Below are positions 19,266 to 27,676 of a DNA stretch of 64,000 nucleotides, piece after piece. Positions within the stretch are counted from its first letter, which is position 1. Each line of letters starts with the position of its first letter. The stretch spans positions 1-64,000 of the forward strand of contig CACBIM010000010.1 in the NCBI GenBank assembly GCA_902539295.1. The letters are read 5' to 3'. Below the pieces are notes generated by a model that did not search any database, was not told the origin of the DNA, and saw nothing but the letters and a program-made list of their open reading frames with translations. Source of the stretch: an uncultured SAR116 cluster alpha proteobacterium (GTDB lineage: Bacteria; Pseudomonadota; Alphaproteobacteria; Puniceispirillales; GCA-002684695). The translations under genes were made by a program, and so were the position numbers.

Positions 19266-20288
19266 TTATATTGTTTTTGTAACTTTTGATAAATATCTAG
19301 GAAAATCAGCGTCGATCCCTTTATAAAAAGCATATTTTATTATCATTGGATAAAATTTTGACATTATTAAGATTGAATCTATTTCTGGTATTTTTGCAGA
19401 TAAAAATCTAAAATCTGTATTCTTGTCATTGGAAGAATTTATACAGTAAATATTTTGTGAATATTTTTGGAGTTCTTCTATTTCATTATTCACAGCAATA
19501 CCAGATGCATCAGACAAGGATAGTGTTACAATTTTTAAAGACTGATCAATTAAAGTTTTCGGTCCATGCATTACTTCAGCGCTACTAAAAGGCTCGATTA
19601 ATTCAAGACACAACTCTTTAAACTTCAGAGAAATCTCAGTTGAAAGTGCAAAGCCCATTCCTCTACTAATAATAAAACCCTTAGAAATTGATTTATCGAT
19701 TATTTTGTAATCCCAATCATTAATTTTGTCTTTTTCAATGTTTTCAGGTAAATAATTTAATTGTTGCAAAATTTCTTGTTGATTTGCTGTAATCGCAACT
19801 AATTTAATGATATTTACTAAAGAAAGTATATAGGTCTTCGTTGCAGCAACACTTATTTCTTTTGAAGTATTCATATCAAAAAAGAAATCAGTATTTTTTA
19901 TAATTGGACTTGAAGGATTGTTTGAAAGAAGCAAAATTTTTGCTCCCATTTTCTTACACTGCTCAGAGCAAATTATTAGATCGTCACTTAATCCAGACTG
20001 AGAAATAATCAAAACAAGAGTACTGGAAAAGTCAAATTTAGATTTCTCTAGTGTGATTACCGATGGAGGAAGGCTGTATGTTGATATGCCAAGTGTTTTA
20101 GCAAATGCATATGATGCAAATAATGCTGCACTATCAGAAGACCCTCTTGCCACAGTAACTAAATGCTTAATTTTTTTTTTATTTATTAAATTACCTACCT
20201 TATTATATTCATTCTTGTCATTAGTATTAAAGTTTTCTATTGCATCTGATACTTCAAGAGCCTCTTGAAGAACTTTACTATTTTTCAT
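19266..20288 (-). CDS. SIS-domain amino-sugar phosphate deaminase/isomerase (NagB-II type)
   Basis: Two SIS domains, like the isomerase half of GlmS. Motifs: TVARGSSDSAALFASYAFAK, LIISQSGLSDDLI, SVAATKTYILSLV, and the second-domain PFSSAEVMHGPKTLI. Without the GlmS glutaminase domain, such proteins deaminate glucosamine 6-phosphate to fructose 6-phosphate (NagB-II/GlmD). Placed last in an operon with nanE, a ROK kinase and nagA, that role fits well. I start at MKNSK, where GGAG lies nine bases upstream, instead of the track's earlier ATG; this gives 340 residues and an overlap of eleven bases with nagA. Confidence 0.85.
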   Translation of the reverse strand: MKNSKVLQEALEVSDAIENFNTNDKNEYNKVGNLINKKKIKHLVTVARGSSDSAALFASYAFAKTLGISTYSLPPSVITLEKSKFDFSSTLVLIISQSGLSDDLIICSEQCKKMGAKILLLSNNPSSPIIKNTDFFFDMNTSKEISVAATKTYILSLVNIIKLVAITANQQEILQQLNYLPENIEKDKINDWDYKIIDKSISKGFIISRGMGFALSTEISLKFKELCLELIEPFSSAEVMHGPKTLIDQSLKIVTLSLSDASGIAVNNEIEELQKYSQNIYCINSSNDKNTDFRFLSAKIPEIDSILIMSKFYPMIIKYAFYKGIDADFPRYLSKVTKTI

Positions 20289-21381
20289 ATACAGTTTCTC
20301 CATTTAAAAAAACTTGCAATAAATCAAATTTATCATCAAGAACAACTATATTTGCGTTACAACCAAAGGATAAACTTCCGATATCTTTTCGTTCTATGTA
20401 ATCAGCTGCATTAGTTGAAGTCATTTTTACTGCATCAATAATTGAAAAGCCAATTTCAATCAAATTTTTAAAAGCTTGATGCATTGTTAATACACTTCCT
20501 CCTAATGTATCATTATCTAATTTAACAACATTACCTTTTTTAAATACTTCGTTGCTTCCAATTTTATACTTTCCGTCCTTCATTCCGGCAGCAGAAATAC
20601 AGTCAGTAATTGCATAAAGGTTTTTAATATTTTTTTTTGCTATTTTAATCATTTCACTATCCACATGTATCAAATCGCAAATAACTTCTGAATAATCAAG
20701 ATTACCTAAAGCAGCAGCTACAGCTCCAGGTTTCCTGTGATCAAAACCAGACATAGCGTTGTAAAGATGCGTAAAACTTTTTACACCTTTTTTGATTGAG
20801 GAATTACACAAACTAAATTCAGCAAGCGTATGACCCAACTGGGGCTTGATATTTTTTTTGATTAAATAGTCAATAAATTCGAAACCATTATTCACTTCTG
20901 GCGCCATAGTCATAATCTTTAATGGCGCCTCATCGCAAAGAGCTTCAATGAATTGAGAATTAGGTATTTGAGAAAATGGTGGCTGAGCTCCTAGCTTGTA
21001 AGGGTTAATGAATGGTCCCTCAAGGTGTATGCCTGCAATATTAGTTTTTTGTTTATTTGAATGAATATATGAATTTAAGCCTTTTAGAGCGTTCTTAGTG
21101 ACAGTGAGTGGAGCTGTTACGGTAGTAGGATAAAGAGTTGTAGTTCCATATTTTAGATGAAATTCAGATAGGCCTATTATTGCATCGAGACCATCCATCG
21201 TATCAAACCCATTTCCTCCATGACAATGCAAGTCAATAAATCCAGGTATAATTAAATGTGAGCTTTGAATATCATCACTTTCTAAAATATCTATGATTTT
21301 ATCAGTAAAATGTAATGCACCTGGAAAAATTTTTTCATTTGCAACAATTTTTCCTGAAATTTTATTCATATTTTTATTCAT
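20278..21381 (-). CDS. nagA: N-acetylglucosamine-6-phosphate deacetylase
   Basis: Removes acetate from GlcNAc-6-phosphate. The amidohydrolase fold is clear: metal site IPGFIDLHCHGGNGFDT, GIHLEGPFINPYKLGA, QLGHTLAEF, FTHLYNAMSGFDHRKPG, and the catalytic Asp in AITDCISAAG. The ORF track begins within the upstream kinase; I take the ATG of MNKNMNKISG (367 residues), overlapping the kinase end by eight bases. The ATG four codons later is equally possible, since neither has a clear ribosome site. It feeds the downstream SIS deaminase. Confidence 0.94.
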   Translation of the reverse strand: MNKNMNKISGKIVANEKIFPGALHFTDKIIDILESDDIQSSHLIIPGFIDLHCHGGNGFDTMDGLDAIIGLSEFHLKYGTTTLYPTTVTAPLTVTKNALKGLNSYIHSNKQKTNIAGIHLEGPFINPYKLGAQPPFSQIPNSQFIEALCDEAPLKIMTMAPEVNNGFEFIDYLIKKNIKPQLGHTLAEFSLCNSSIKKGVKSFTHLYNAMSGFDHRKPGAVAAALGNLDYSEVICDLIHVDSEMIKIAKKNIKNLYAITDCISAAGMKDGKYKIGSNEVFKKGNVVKLDNDTLGGSVLTMHQAFKNLIEIGFSIIDAVKMTSTNAADYIERKDIGSLSFGCNANIVVLDDKFDLLQVFLNGETVYEK

Positions 21382-22285
21382 ATTTATCATTAAAATCAAA
21401 ATAAGCTGATTTTGCAAAGCATCCAAAAAGTTCAGCATCATTTTTAAGTTGAGCTTTTTTAAATTTAATGACTTGGCTTGAAATTAAACTTGTTTGCTTT
21501 TGAATTTCTTCAAAAAATCTGTTGTTTAGTCCTATACTACCCCCAATAATAAAGTCATTAATTCCAAGTAATAAATTAACGTTGACTATTCCTTCAACCA
21601 AGTATTTACATGATTTTTGAATTAATTCTGTTACCCAAGGATTATCTAATTTATTCATCAAAACATCTTTAACTGTCAGGCTCTCAAACTCAGAATTATT
21701 TATTATTTTTTTAAGAGCTGTACCTGATGAATAAGCTTCAATGCAACCTTTTCTGCCACAACCACATAAATTTCCATCACTGACTACTACCATATGTCCA
21801 AAAGCACCTGCTAGGTTAGGCGATTTACTATATAATTTTTTATCAAGAACCATACTACCACCAACACCTGTAGAAACAGTAATATAATAAAAATCTTTTA
21901 ATTCTTTTCCAGCTCCAAACTTAAATTCACCTAAGGCGGCAGCTTCTGTATCACTAAATGCAAATACAGGGACATCAAATACTTTATTAAAATATTTAGT
22001 TAGAGGAAATTCAGAAAACTCCCCTAAAATTTTCTTATTTAAAACTGACCAATAACCCTTATGAATGACTCCTGTTGTTGCAATCCCAATTTCAGTTATT
22101 TTTTCTTTATAATTTATCAAACTATTAATAATATTATCTGCTATTAAATGAGGTTTATCTTTAGTTGGTTGTTCTTTAGGGTTAGTTTCTAATCTTATTT
22201 TTTTGAATATTTTAGAATTTTTAAATAAAGCAATTGAAATCTTAGTGCCACCTATATCTACTGCAACAAAAATATTTTTATCCAC
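21374..22285 (-). CDS. ROK-family amino-sugar kinase (NagK/NanK type)
   Basis: ATP-dependent sugar kinase. Phosphate-binding VAVDIGGTKISIALF, STGVGGSMVL, and the ROK zinc motif HMVVVSDGNLCGCGRKGCIEAY are present. Next to nanE and nagA it most likely phosphorylates N-acetylmannosamine or N-acetylglucosamine. The track start overlaps nanE by 29 bases; I prefer the GTG of VDKNIFVAVDIGG because AAGGGG lies nine bases upstream, giving 303 residues and an eight-base overlap with nanE. Specificity between ManNAc and GlcNAc cannot be read from the sequence. Confidence 0.88.
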   Translation of the reverse strand: MDKNIFVAVDIGGTKISIALFKNSKIFKKIRLETNPKEQPTKDKPHLIADNIINSLINYKEKITEIGIATTGVIHKGYWSVLNKKILGEFSEFPLTKYFNKVFDVPVFAFSDTEAAALGEFKFGAGKELKDFYYITVSTGVGGSMVLDKKLYSKSPNLAGAFGHMVVVSDGNLCGCGRKGCIEAYSSGTALKKIINNSEFESLTVKDVLMNKLDNPWVTELIQKSCKYLVEGIVNVNLLLGINDFIIGGSIGLNNRFFEEIQKQTSLISSQVIKFKKAQLKNDAELFGCFAKSAYFDFNDKYE

Positions 22286-22952
22286 TTCTTTGTACCCCTT
22301 TAACAAACCAACTTGTAATAATCTCTATTCTATTAATTGCAGTGCCAACAACTACCGCGTGAGCGCCTTTATTAATTGCCTTTTTTGCCTGATCAGGAGT
22401 ATTTATACGTCCCTCTGCAATTATTGGCGTTTTGATTTTACTATTATAAAATTGAGAAATCATTCGATAATCTGGAAATTTTGGAACCTTTTTTGATACG
22501 TAACCTGATAGAGTAGACGCTACTATATCAGCGCCTAAAAAAGAGGCATTTACTGCTTCATCATAATTTGAACAATCTGCCATAGCTAAACAATTTTTTT
22601 TGTGTATAAGATCAATTAAAGTGGATATTTCAATTGGTCTGTTTCTATTGGTCGCGTCGAAGGCAATGATATCTGAACCACTTTCTGCAAGACCTATTAC
22701 ATCTTCTTCTAGCGGGGTTATTATTATGTTACTGCCTTTTAATTCTCTCTTTTTAATACCTATAATAGGCACTTTTAATCTTTTTTTTATATTGTATACA
22801 TTTTTTTTATCATTAATCCTTAGACCTGCAGCACCACCATCTACAGCAGCTTCAGCAATATTTAATATTGAATTTTCATTATCTAGAGCACCACCAACAA
22901 CAGGCTGGCAGGATACAATAAGCTTTGATTTTAAATCTTTAATAATACCCAT
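22278..22952 (-). CDS. nanE: N-acetylmannosamine-6-phosphate 2-epimerase
   Basis: TIM-barrel enzyme converting ManNAc-6-phosphate to GlcNAc-6-phosphate. Family motifs: SCQPVVGGALDNENSI, AAGLRIND, IIAFDATNRNRP and the phosphate-binding AEGRINTPDQA with GAHAVVVGTAI. The length of 224 is normal. Together with the kinase and nagA it implies use of ManNAc or sialic acid. No N-acetylneuraminate lyase (nanA) is in the window. Confidence 0.93.
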   Translation of the reverse strand: MGIIKDLKSKLIVSCQPVVGGALDNENSILNIAEAAVDGGAAGLRINDKKNVYNIKKRLKVPIIGIKKRELKGSNIIITPLEEDVIGLAESGSDIIAFDATNRNRPIEISTLIDLIHKKNCLAMADCSNYDEAVNASFLGADIVASTLSGYVSKKVPKFPDYRMISQFYNSKIKTPIIAEGRINTPDQAKKAINKGAHAVVVGTAINRIEIITSWFVKGVQRSG

Positions 22953-22974
22953 AAGAAAATAGTATTCTTAATAA

Positions 22975-23811
22975 TTATTTGACAGCACCTGAGGTAATAC
23001 TTCTAATTAATTGACGAGAAAAAATCATATAAAAAATAAGTATTGGTATTAATGCTGTTGATAAAGACGCAAAGACTGCATTCCAATTTGTTACATATTG
23101 ACCAATATATTGTTGCATCCCTAAAATTACAGTCTGTTTACCACCAGAAGGAGCTAAAACTAAAGGCCACCATAAGTCATTCCAAACAGGAACCATAGTA
23201 AATACTGCTACAGTTGCCAACGGCGGTCTCATTAATGGAAGGATTATATAAAAAAACAACTGATACTCATTCACTCCATCGCATCGCGCTGCTTCTTTTA
23301 ACTCTTGGTTAACTTGTTTCATAAATTCAGTTAATATCCATATTGCTAATGGCAAACTTTGAGCTGTATAAACAATTACTAGACCCGTGAGAGTATTAAC
23401 AAGGTTCATTGAATTCAATAGTTGGAGAATACTAACTGTTCCTAATTTAATAGGAAGCATTATACCAAATGCCAAATACAGTCCGAGCATGGTATTTCCC
23501 TTGAATTTATATTCTGATAAAGCCCATGCAGCCATGGCGCCAAATAACAACACAAGAAATAATGTTGTTAATGTAACAAAAGTAGAATTGTAAAAATATA
23601 TTGAAAAATCTACTCTTGAAAACATTTTTGTAAATCCAACAAGACTAAAAGTTTCTTCCGTTGGCAAAGAAAGAGGCTCCTTAAAGATAGCTCTCCTTTT
23701 CTTAAATGAATTATTAACCAAAAGATAAACAGGAAAAATACAAATAAGAGTATAAGATAATAATACAACATGCATTATCAGATGATTGTATTTATCTTTG
23801 ACGTTATTCAT
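22975..23811 (-). CDS. ABC sugar importer permease, CUT1 MalG type
   Basis: Inner membrane permease with six predicted helices and the EAA loop that contacts the ATPase (KEAARCDGVNEYQLFFYIILP). The N-terminal motif LVNNSFKKRRAIFKEPLSLP is typical of the MalG-like subunit. At 278 residues it is normal. It starts on the last base of the other permease stop, so the two are coupled. Likely substrate is the amino sugar handled by the downstream enzymes. Confidence 0.9.
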   Translation of the reverse strand: MNNVKDKYNHLIMHVVLLSYTLICIFPVYLLVNNSFKKRRAIFKEPLSLPTEETFSLVGFTKMFSRVDFSIYFYNSTFVTLTTLFLVLLFGAMAAWALSEYKFKGNTMLGLYLAFGIMLPIKLGTVSILQLLNSMNLVNTLTGLVIVYTAQSLPLAIWILTEFMKQVNQELKEAARCDGVNEYQLFFYIILPLMRPPLATVAVFTMVPVWNDLWWPLVLAPSGGKQTVILGMQQYIGQYVTNWNAVFASLSTALIPILIFYMIFSRQLIRSITSGAVK

Positions 23812-24749
23812 TAGTATTGATACCTGGTTACGCGTTGTTGAAAGGCAAATAAATATATTAAAACGCCTAAAAGTATTATTCCAAAAGTAGTTGATGCGAC
23901 AGTTGCTCCCATAGTAGGATTGCCTAATTGCATTTGAAAACCAAAAAATGTTCTATAGAAAAAGGTGCCCATTAAATCTGTTGAGTACTCTGGACCTGCA
24001 TACAAGCTTTTCATAGCAAAAATTAAATCAAAAGCATTGTAGTTTCCAACGTAAGTTAAAATAACCATTAAGCCAACAGTCGGAAGTATCAAAGGAAATT
24101 TTACAAACCAGAAAGTAGTCATTGGCCCAGAACCATCTATTTTAGCAGCGTCAAGTATCTCGTCAGGTATATTTAACAGCGCCGCATAAAAAAGCATCAT
24201 TGGTATTCCTACAAATTGCCAAATAGATATTAAAGAAATTGTAATTAAAGCCGGACCTTTTAAACCAAGCCAAGGTTGATATAAATGCTCAAGACCAACA
24301 ACTCCTAAAATAGTCTGTGGAATACCCCAAAGATTAGAAAGAATTAAATTAAACAAGTACCCAACAATCACAATAGACATCATCGCGGGTAAAAATATTA
24401 ATGTCCTGTAAGTGTGTTTAAACCTTAAATCTTTTGATGATAAAAAGGCAGCTATAAGAAGTCCTATTGGTGTTTGAATTGAAACATGTAATAGAAAAAA
24501 GTAGGTATTATTTTTTAATGCATTCCAAAAATGCCAGGACCAATTCTCATTTGTGAATAAATCATAATAATTTCTAAAGCCTATAAAAGCTCTTATATTC
24601 GATGAGTTATCCATATTTTCACCCATTAAATTTTGAGTAAAAAGACTTATTCTAATTGTATCAAAAAGGGGGAAAATCATAAAGAGCGTGTAAATAAAAC
24701 ACGCAGGAAATAAGAACACTAAAATATGTAATGGAAAACGTTTCTTCAT
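23811..24749 (-). CDS. ABC sugar importer permease, CUT1 MalF type
   Basis: Partner permease with about six helices and an EAA loop (LDAAKIDGSGPMTTFWFVKFPLILP). The N-terminal helix and FPLFDTIRISLF fit the MalF/UgpA-like subunit, 312 residues long. It follows the binding-protein gene after a strong hairpin. No ATPase gene accompanies these permeases; CUT1 importers often share an MsmX/UgpC-like ATPase encoded elsewhere. Confidence 0.9.
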   Translation of the reverse strand: MKKRFPLHILVFLFPACFIYTLFMIFPLFDTIRISLFTQNLMGENMDNSSNIRAFIGFRNYYDLFTNENWSWHFWNALKNNTYFFLLHVSIQTPIGLLIAAFLSSKDLRFKHTYRTLIFLPAMMSIVIVGYLFNLILSNLWGIPQTILGVVGLEHLYQPWLGLKGPALITISLISIWQFVGIPMMLFYAALLNIPDEILDAAKIDGSGPMTTFWFVKFPLILPTVGLMVILTYVGNYNAFDLIFAMKSLYAGPEYSTDLMGTFFYRTFFGFQMQLGNPTMGATVASTTFGIILLGVLIYLFAFQQRVTRYQY

Positions 24750-24762
24750 TTTATCAAAATAA

Positions 24763-24792
24763 GTAATGCGGCAAAATATTTTACCGCATTAC
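24763..24792 (-). terminator. Hairpin between binding-protein and permease genes
   Basis: A perfect 9-base inverted repeat (GTAATGCGG / CCGCATTAC), with the inner AAAA/TTTT able to extend the stem past one mismatch, begins ten bases after the binding-protein stop. The following minus-strand bases are only partly T-rich. I read it as a partial terminator or mRNA-stabilising hairpin that favours the binding protein over the permeases. Confidence 0.65.
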
Positions 24793-24801
24793 ATTTAAAT
24801 T

Positions 24802-26049
24802 TTATTGATGTGGAGCATACCAGTTAGCAAGACTTGCTTCTGCTTTTGCACCTGCATCTTCAGGTGACATTGTTCCGTTTACAACACCTGAAACAACTTC
24901 CCATAGAACTGATTCCAAGTTTGGCTCACCACGACCCACAATATGAACACTGTTTCTAATTGTTGTATCGCAGTCATCTTTCCAGCTAATAAACTCTTTT
25001 GCAACTGGGTCATTCACATTAATTGAATGTGTGTGCAAAGGAAAAAAGCCTGGCACTTCATTTGCAAAAATTTCAGCAAATTCAGCAGATGTAAGCCACT
25101 CTAGAAAAATTTTGGATTCCTCAGGATTTTTTGAGGCCGCATTCATACCAATTCCAATATCAGTATGATCATCTACAAAGCATTTTGCCTGACCATCTGG
25201 CTTGTATGGAGGAAATGCGCTAAACTCAAAGTCTGCATTTTGAGAAAAAGTAAAAATCTCCCATGAACCTGTTGGATAAATAGCCGCATCACCTAATGTA
25301 AATAAATTTTGACTATCAGGATAAGTTTGCGCTTGATAACCAGGAGCCATGTAGTCTCCCCATTTGGCAAGTGATTTTAAAAGCTCAATGTAATGAGAGT
25401 CAGTGAACTTTTCATCACCAGAAATAATTCCCTTACGCCCCTTCTCACCTTGCCAAAAGTTTGGTCCAACATTTTGAAAACCCATAGTAGCAATGGCCCA
25501 TGTATCTGCAGTACCAATAGCAAGTGGCGTGTAATTACCGTCAGCTTTAATTTTGTCTAAAACTCCAAAGAACTCACTTTCTGTTTTTGGAATCGAAAGT
25601 CCCAACTCTTTAAAAATTTCTTTATTATACATAAATCCATGCGAAACTGATGCCATTGGCACACAGAAAATATCACTTTGGTCATCAGTACTCCATGCAT
25701 CTTTAGCAACCTGCGGGTAATTATCTAATCCATTAAGACCATTTAATGAGGCTAACCATCCTCTGTTGAACAATTTCAATGACTGATCAAAAGGAATACA
25801 AGTAATTAGATCACCAGCATTCCCTCCTTCAAGTTTTGCACTTACGCTAGCTGCATACTGGTTAGGTATAGTTGTTTGAAAAACTACTTCTATATTTGGA
25901 TACTTAGCATTAAATGCTGGAATAATTTTTTCATTCCATGCGTCTGCATCATCATTCCTCCATGATTCAATTATCACAGTTCCTGCAAAAGCAGAACTCA
26001 ATGACAATAAAAATGAGAAAAAAATTGTAATAGATAAAAGTTTTTTCAT
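24802..26049 (-). CDS. ABC sugar-binding protein, CUT1 family
   Basis: Periplasmic solute-binding protein. A signal peptide (MKKLLSITIFFSFLLSLSSAFA) precedes a mature protein starting GTVIIESWRNDDADAWNEKI, a pattern of family 1 extracellular binding proteins for sugars. The start at MKKLL is chosen over the track's MGEF because GGGAGA lies just upstream. Gene order places it first in the amino-sugar operon, so GlcNAc, ManNAc or an oligomer is the expected ligand; this is inference from neighbours. Confidence 0.9.
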   Translation of the reverse strand: MKKLLSITIFFSFLLSLSSAFAGTVIIESWRNDDADAWNEKIIPAFNAKYPNIEVVFQTTIPNQYAASVSAKLEGGNAGDLITCIPFDQSLKLFNRGWLASLNGLNGLDNYPQVAKDAWSTDDQSDIFCVPMASVSHGFMYNKEIFKELGLSIPKTESEFFGVLDKIKADGNYTPLAIGTADTWAIATMGFQNVGPNFWQGEKGRKGIISGDEKFTDSHYIELLKSLAKWGDYMAPGYQAQTYPDSQNLFTLGDAAIYPTGSWEIFTFSQNADFEFSAFPPYKPDGQAKCFVDDHTDIGIGMNAASKNPEESKIFLEWLTSAEFAEIFANEVPGFFPLHTHSINVNDPVAKEFISWKDDCDTTIRNSVHIVGRGEPNLESVLWEVVSGVVNGTMSPEDAGAKAEASLANWYAPHQ

Positions 26050-26074
26050 AAATTCTCCCAATTTATTTATATTA

Positions 26075-26080
26075 ATTATA
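26075..26080 (-). promoter_or_regulatory. Putative -10 element of the amino-sugar operon
   Basis: A perfect TATAAT reads on the minus strand 25 bases before the binding-protein ATG, leaving room for the GGGAGA ribosome site. No good -35 lies at 16-18 bases (TTGTGC is 21 away), which would fit an activated promoter. AT-rich context lowers confidence. Confidence 0.35.
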
Positions 26081-26108
26081 TTTATAGTAGATTAAACTAA
26101 TGCACAAA

Positions 26109-26122
26109 TTTAACGCGTTTAC
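26109..26122. promoter_or_regulatory. Candidate operator between the divergent amino-sugar genes
   Basis: TTTAACGCGTTTAC is an imperfect palindrome centred on CG, in the style of LacI-family operators. It lies upstream of the minus-strand -10 and overlaps the -35 of the plus-strand SIS gene, so one regulator could control both. No regulator gene is nearby, so this rests on symmetry and position alone. Confidence 0.3.
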
Positions 26123-26146
26123 AAATAGTAAATTTATTTTTAATTC
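26118..26146 (+). promoter_or_regulatory. Putative promoter of the UPF0309 gene
   Basis: TTTACA, a 17-base spacer and TAATTC lie just before the gene. Transcription would start within a base or two of the ATG, giving a leaderless or nearly leaderless mRNA, in line with the lack of a ribosome site. The -10 match is mediocre. Confidence 0.3.
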
Positions 26147-26155
26147 AAATCGATT

Positions 26156-26884
26156 ATGAAAAATATTCAACAATTTCAAAAAGAAGTTACAAAAAGAATA
26201 AATCAAATATCCCAAAATGAGAACACTTCTATCTTAGAAGCTGCCTATCAATTTTACAAAACATATAAAAATGATGGAATGATATATATTTTTGGAACTG
26301 GTCACTCTCACATGCTTGCAGAGGAAGGACACTTTCGAGCTGGAGGTTTTGCTCCTATTTGTCCAATTCTTTTTTCAGGATTAATGCTTCACGAGGGTTC
26401 GCTTTTAAGTGGCGAAATTGAGAGAACGGAGGGTATTGCAACAAGAGTATTACAAAATTATAAATTAAAAGAAAAAGATACTTTAATGATATTTACCAAC
26501 AGTGGAGTAAATCAAGCTCCTCTAGAAGCTGCTCTATACGCAAAAGAAGTTAAGTGTAAAACTATTGGAGTTTCATCTTTAGATTATGCTAAGCTCGCAC
26601 CAAAATCTAAATTCAACAAAAGGCTCGATGAAGTTGTAAATATATATATTAACAATCACGGCCCGCCAGGAGATACTTTGTTGAGTATATCAGATACCCA
26701 AAAGGTTTCTCCATTTTCAACCATAAGCGGAGCTTTTATATTAAACTCAATAATTGCTCATGTGGCTGAATTATGTAAAGAAGAAGAGTTTTTCCCTTTT
26801 TTTATAAGTGCAAACATGCCAAACGCAAGTCACCATAATGAAAAATTACTGGAAAAATATAAAGCAAGAAACCCTCATATCTAA
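26156..26884 (+). CDS. UPF0309-type SIS-domain protein
   Basis: A 242-residue single-SIS protein. Sugar-phosphate binding features include IFGTGHSHMLAEEGHFRAGG and IFTNSGVNQAPLEAAL. The overall pattern matches UPF0309, whose reaction I do not know; SIS relatives include the MurNAc-6-phosphate etherase MurQ and sugar isomerases. It is transcribed divergently from the amino-sugar operon, with a shared candidate operator, so a role on a related phosphorylated amino sugar is likely. No DNA-binding domain is visible, so it is not an RpiR regulator. Confidence 0.8.
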   Translation: MKNIQQFQKEVTKRINQISQNENTSILEAAYQFYKTYKNDGMIYIFGTGHSHMLAEEGHFRAGGFAPICPILFSGLMLHEGSLLSGEIERTEGIATRVLQNYKLKEKDTLMIFTNSGVNQAPLEAALYAKEVKCKTIGVSSLDYAKLAPKSKFNKRLDEVVNIYINNHGPPGDTLLSISDTQKVSPFSTISGAFILNSIIAHVAELCKEEEFFPFFISANMPNASHHNEKLLEKYKARNPHI

Positions 26885-26895
26885 ATAAATTTTTA

Positions 26896-26924
26896 TTGAC
26901 TTAAAATTTCTGTTTAGCATTACT
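26896..26924 (+). promoter_or_regulatory. Putative promoter of the DUF1989 gene
   Basis: TTGACT and ATTACT are separated by 17 bases. The -10 ends seven bases before the ATG, implying a leaderless transcript; no ribosome site is visible. The -35 is good and the -10 moderate. Confidence 0.35.
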
Positions 26925-26931
26925 TATACAT

Positions 26932-27606
26932 ATGTTTGATCCAGGAAAGCCTGATGGCACAAATGATACTCTAAAAATAGGTATTTCAAATGATGGAAAA
27001 CCAAGTTTAGATCATTTTTATAAAGTTCCAGCTAGGTGCGGGATCGCAGTAAAATTAGAAAAAAATCAAACAATCCAAATTGAAAATAGATTTGGTACTC
27101 AAGTTTGTGATTTTTGGGCATTTAACTCACATAATTTACACGAGCATCTTTCTATGGAGCATGTACATACGTCTCTTGGATCCGTTTTGCCGAAAATAGG
27201 TGATAGCCTGGTATCAAATACTAGAAAGAAAATGTTTACAATAATTGAAGATACGTCTGAAGGATTTCATGATACAATAATTGCGTCTTGCGACCACCAC
27301 CGCTACCAAGAATTAGGCTGCAAAGATTACCATGATAACTGTGTTGACAATCTTAGAATGGCACTTATAGCCATTGGAAAAAAAGCACCAGCTATTCCGT
27401 CTCCTTTTAATATATGGATGAATATTCCTATTGACCAAAATGGAAGAATTGAATGGTTGCCACCAAGAGCTAAACCTAAAGATATAATAAAATTAAAATC
27501 TCACATGGAAAGCATTGCTGTTATGTCTTCATGTCCTCAAGATTTAACTCCTATCAATGGAGAAAATTGCAAGATACAGGATGTTTATTTTAAAGTTTTC
27601 AATTAA
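26932..27606 (+). CDS. DUF1989 (urea carboxylase-associated) family protein
   Basis: A 224-residue soluble protein resembling the DUF1989/UAAP family, often found near urea carboxylase or allophanate hydrolase and linked to carbon-nitrogen bond chemistry. Conserved-looking elements are VPARCGIAVKLEKNQTIQI, NRFGTQVCDFWAFN, SCDHHRYQELGC and PFNIWMNIPID. No urea carboxylase or allophanate hydrolase gene occurs here, so it is a lone member. The exact reaction is unknown. Confidence 0.8.
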   Translation: MFDPGKPDGTNDTLKIGISNDGKPSLDHFYKVPARCGIAVKLEKNQTIQIENRFGTQVCDFWAFNSHNLHEHLSMEHVHTSLGSVLPKIGDSLVSNTRKKMFTIIEDTSEGFHDTIIASCDHHRYQELGCKDYHDNCVDNLRMALIAIGKKAPAIPSPFNIWMNIPIDQNGRIEWLPPRAKPKDIIKLKSHMESIAVMSSCPQDLTPINGENCKIQDVYFKVFN

Positions 27607-27676
27607 TTATATTAATTTATCATTTAAAATATTTTATTATTTACTTTAAATATATTGTATAAATAATTGTTTTAAT

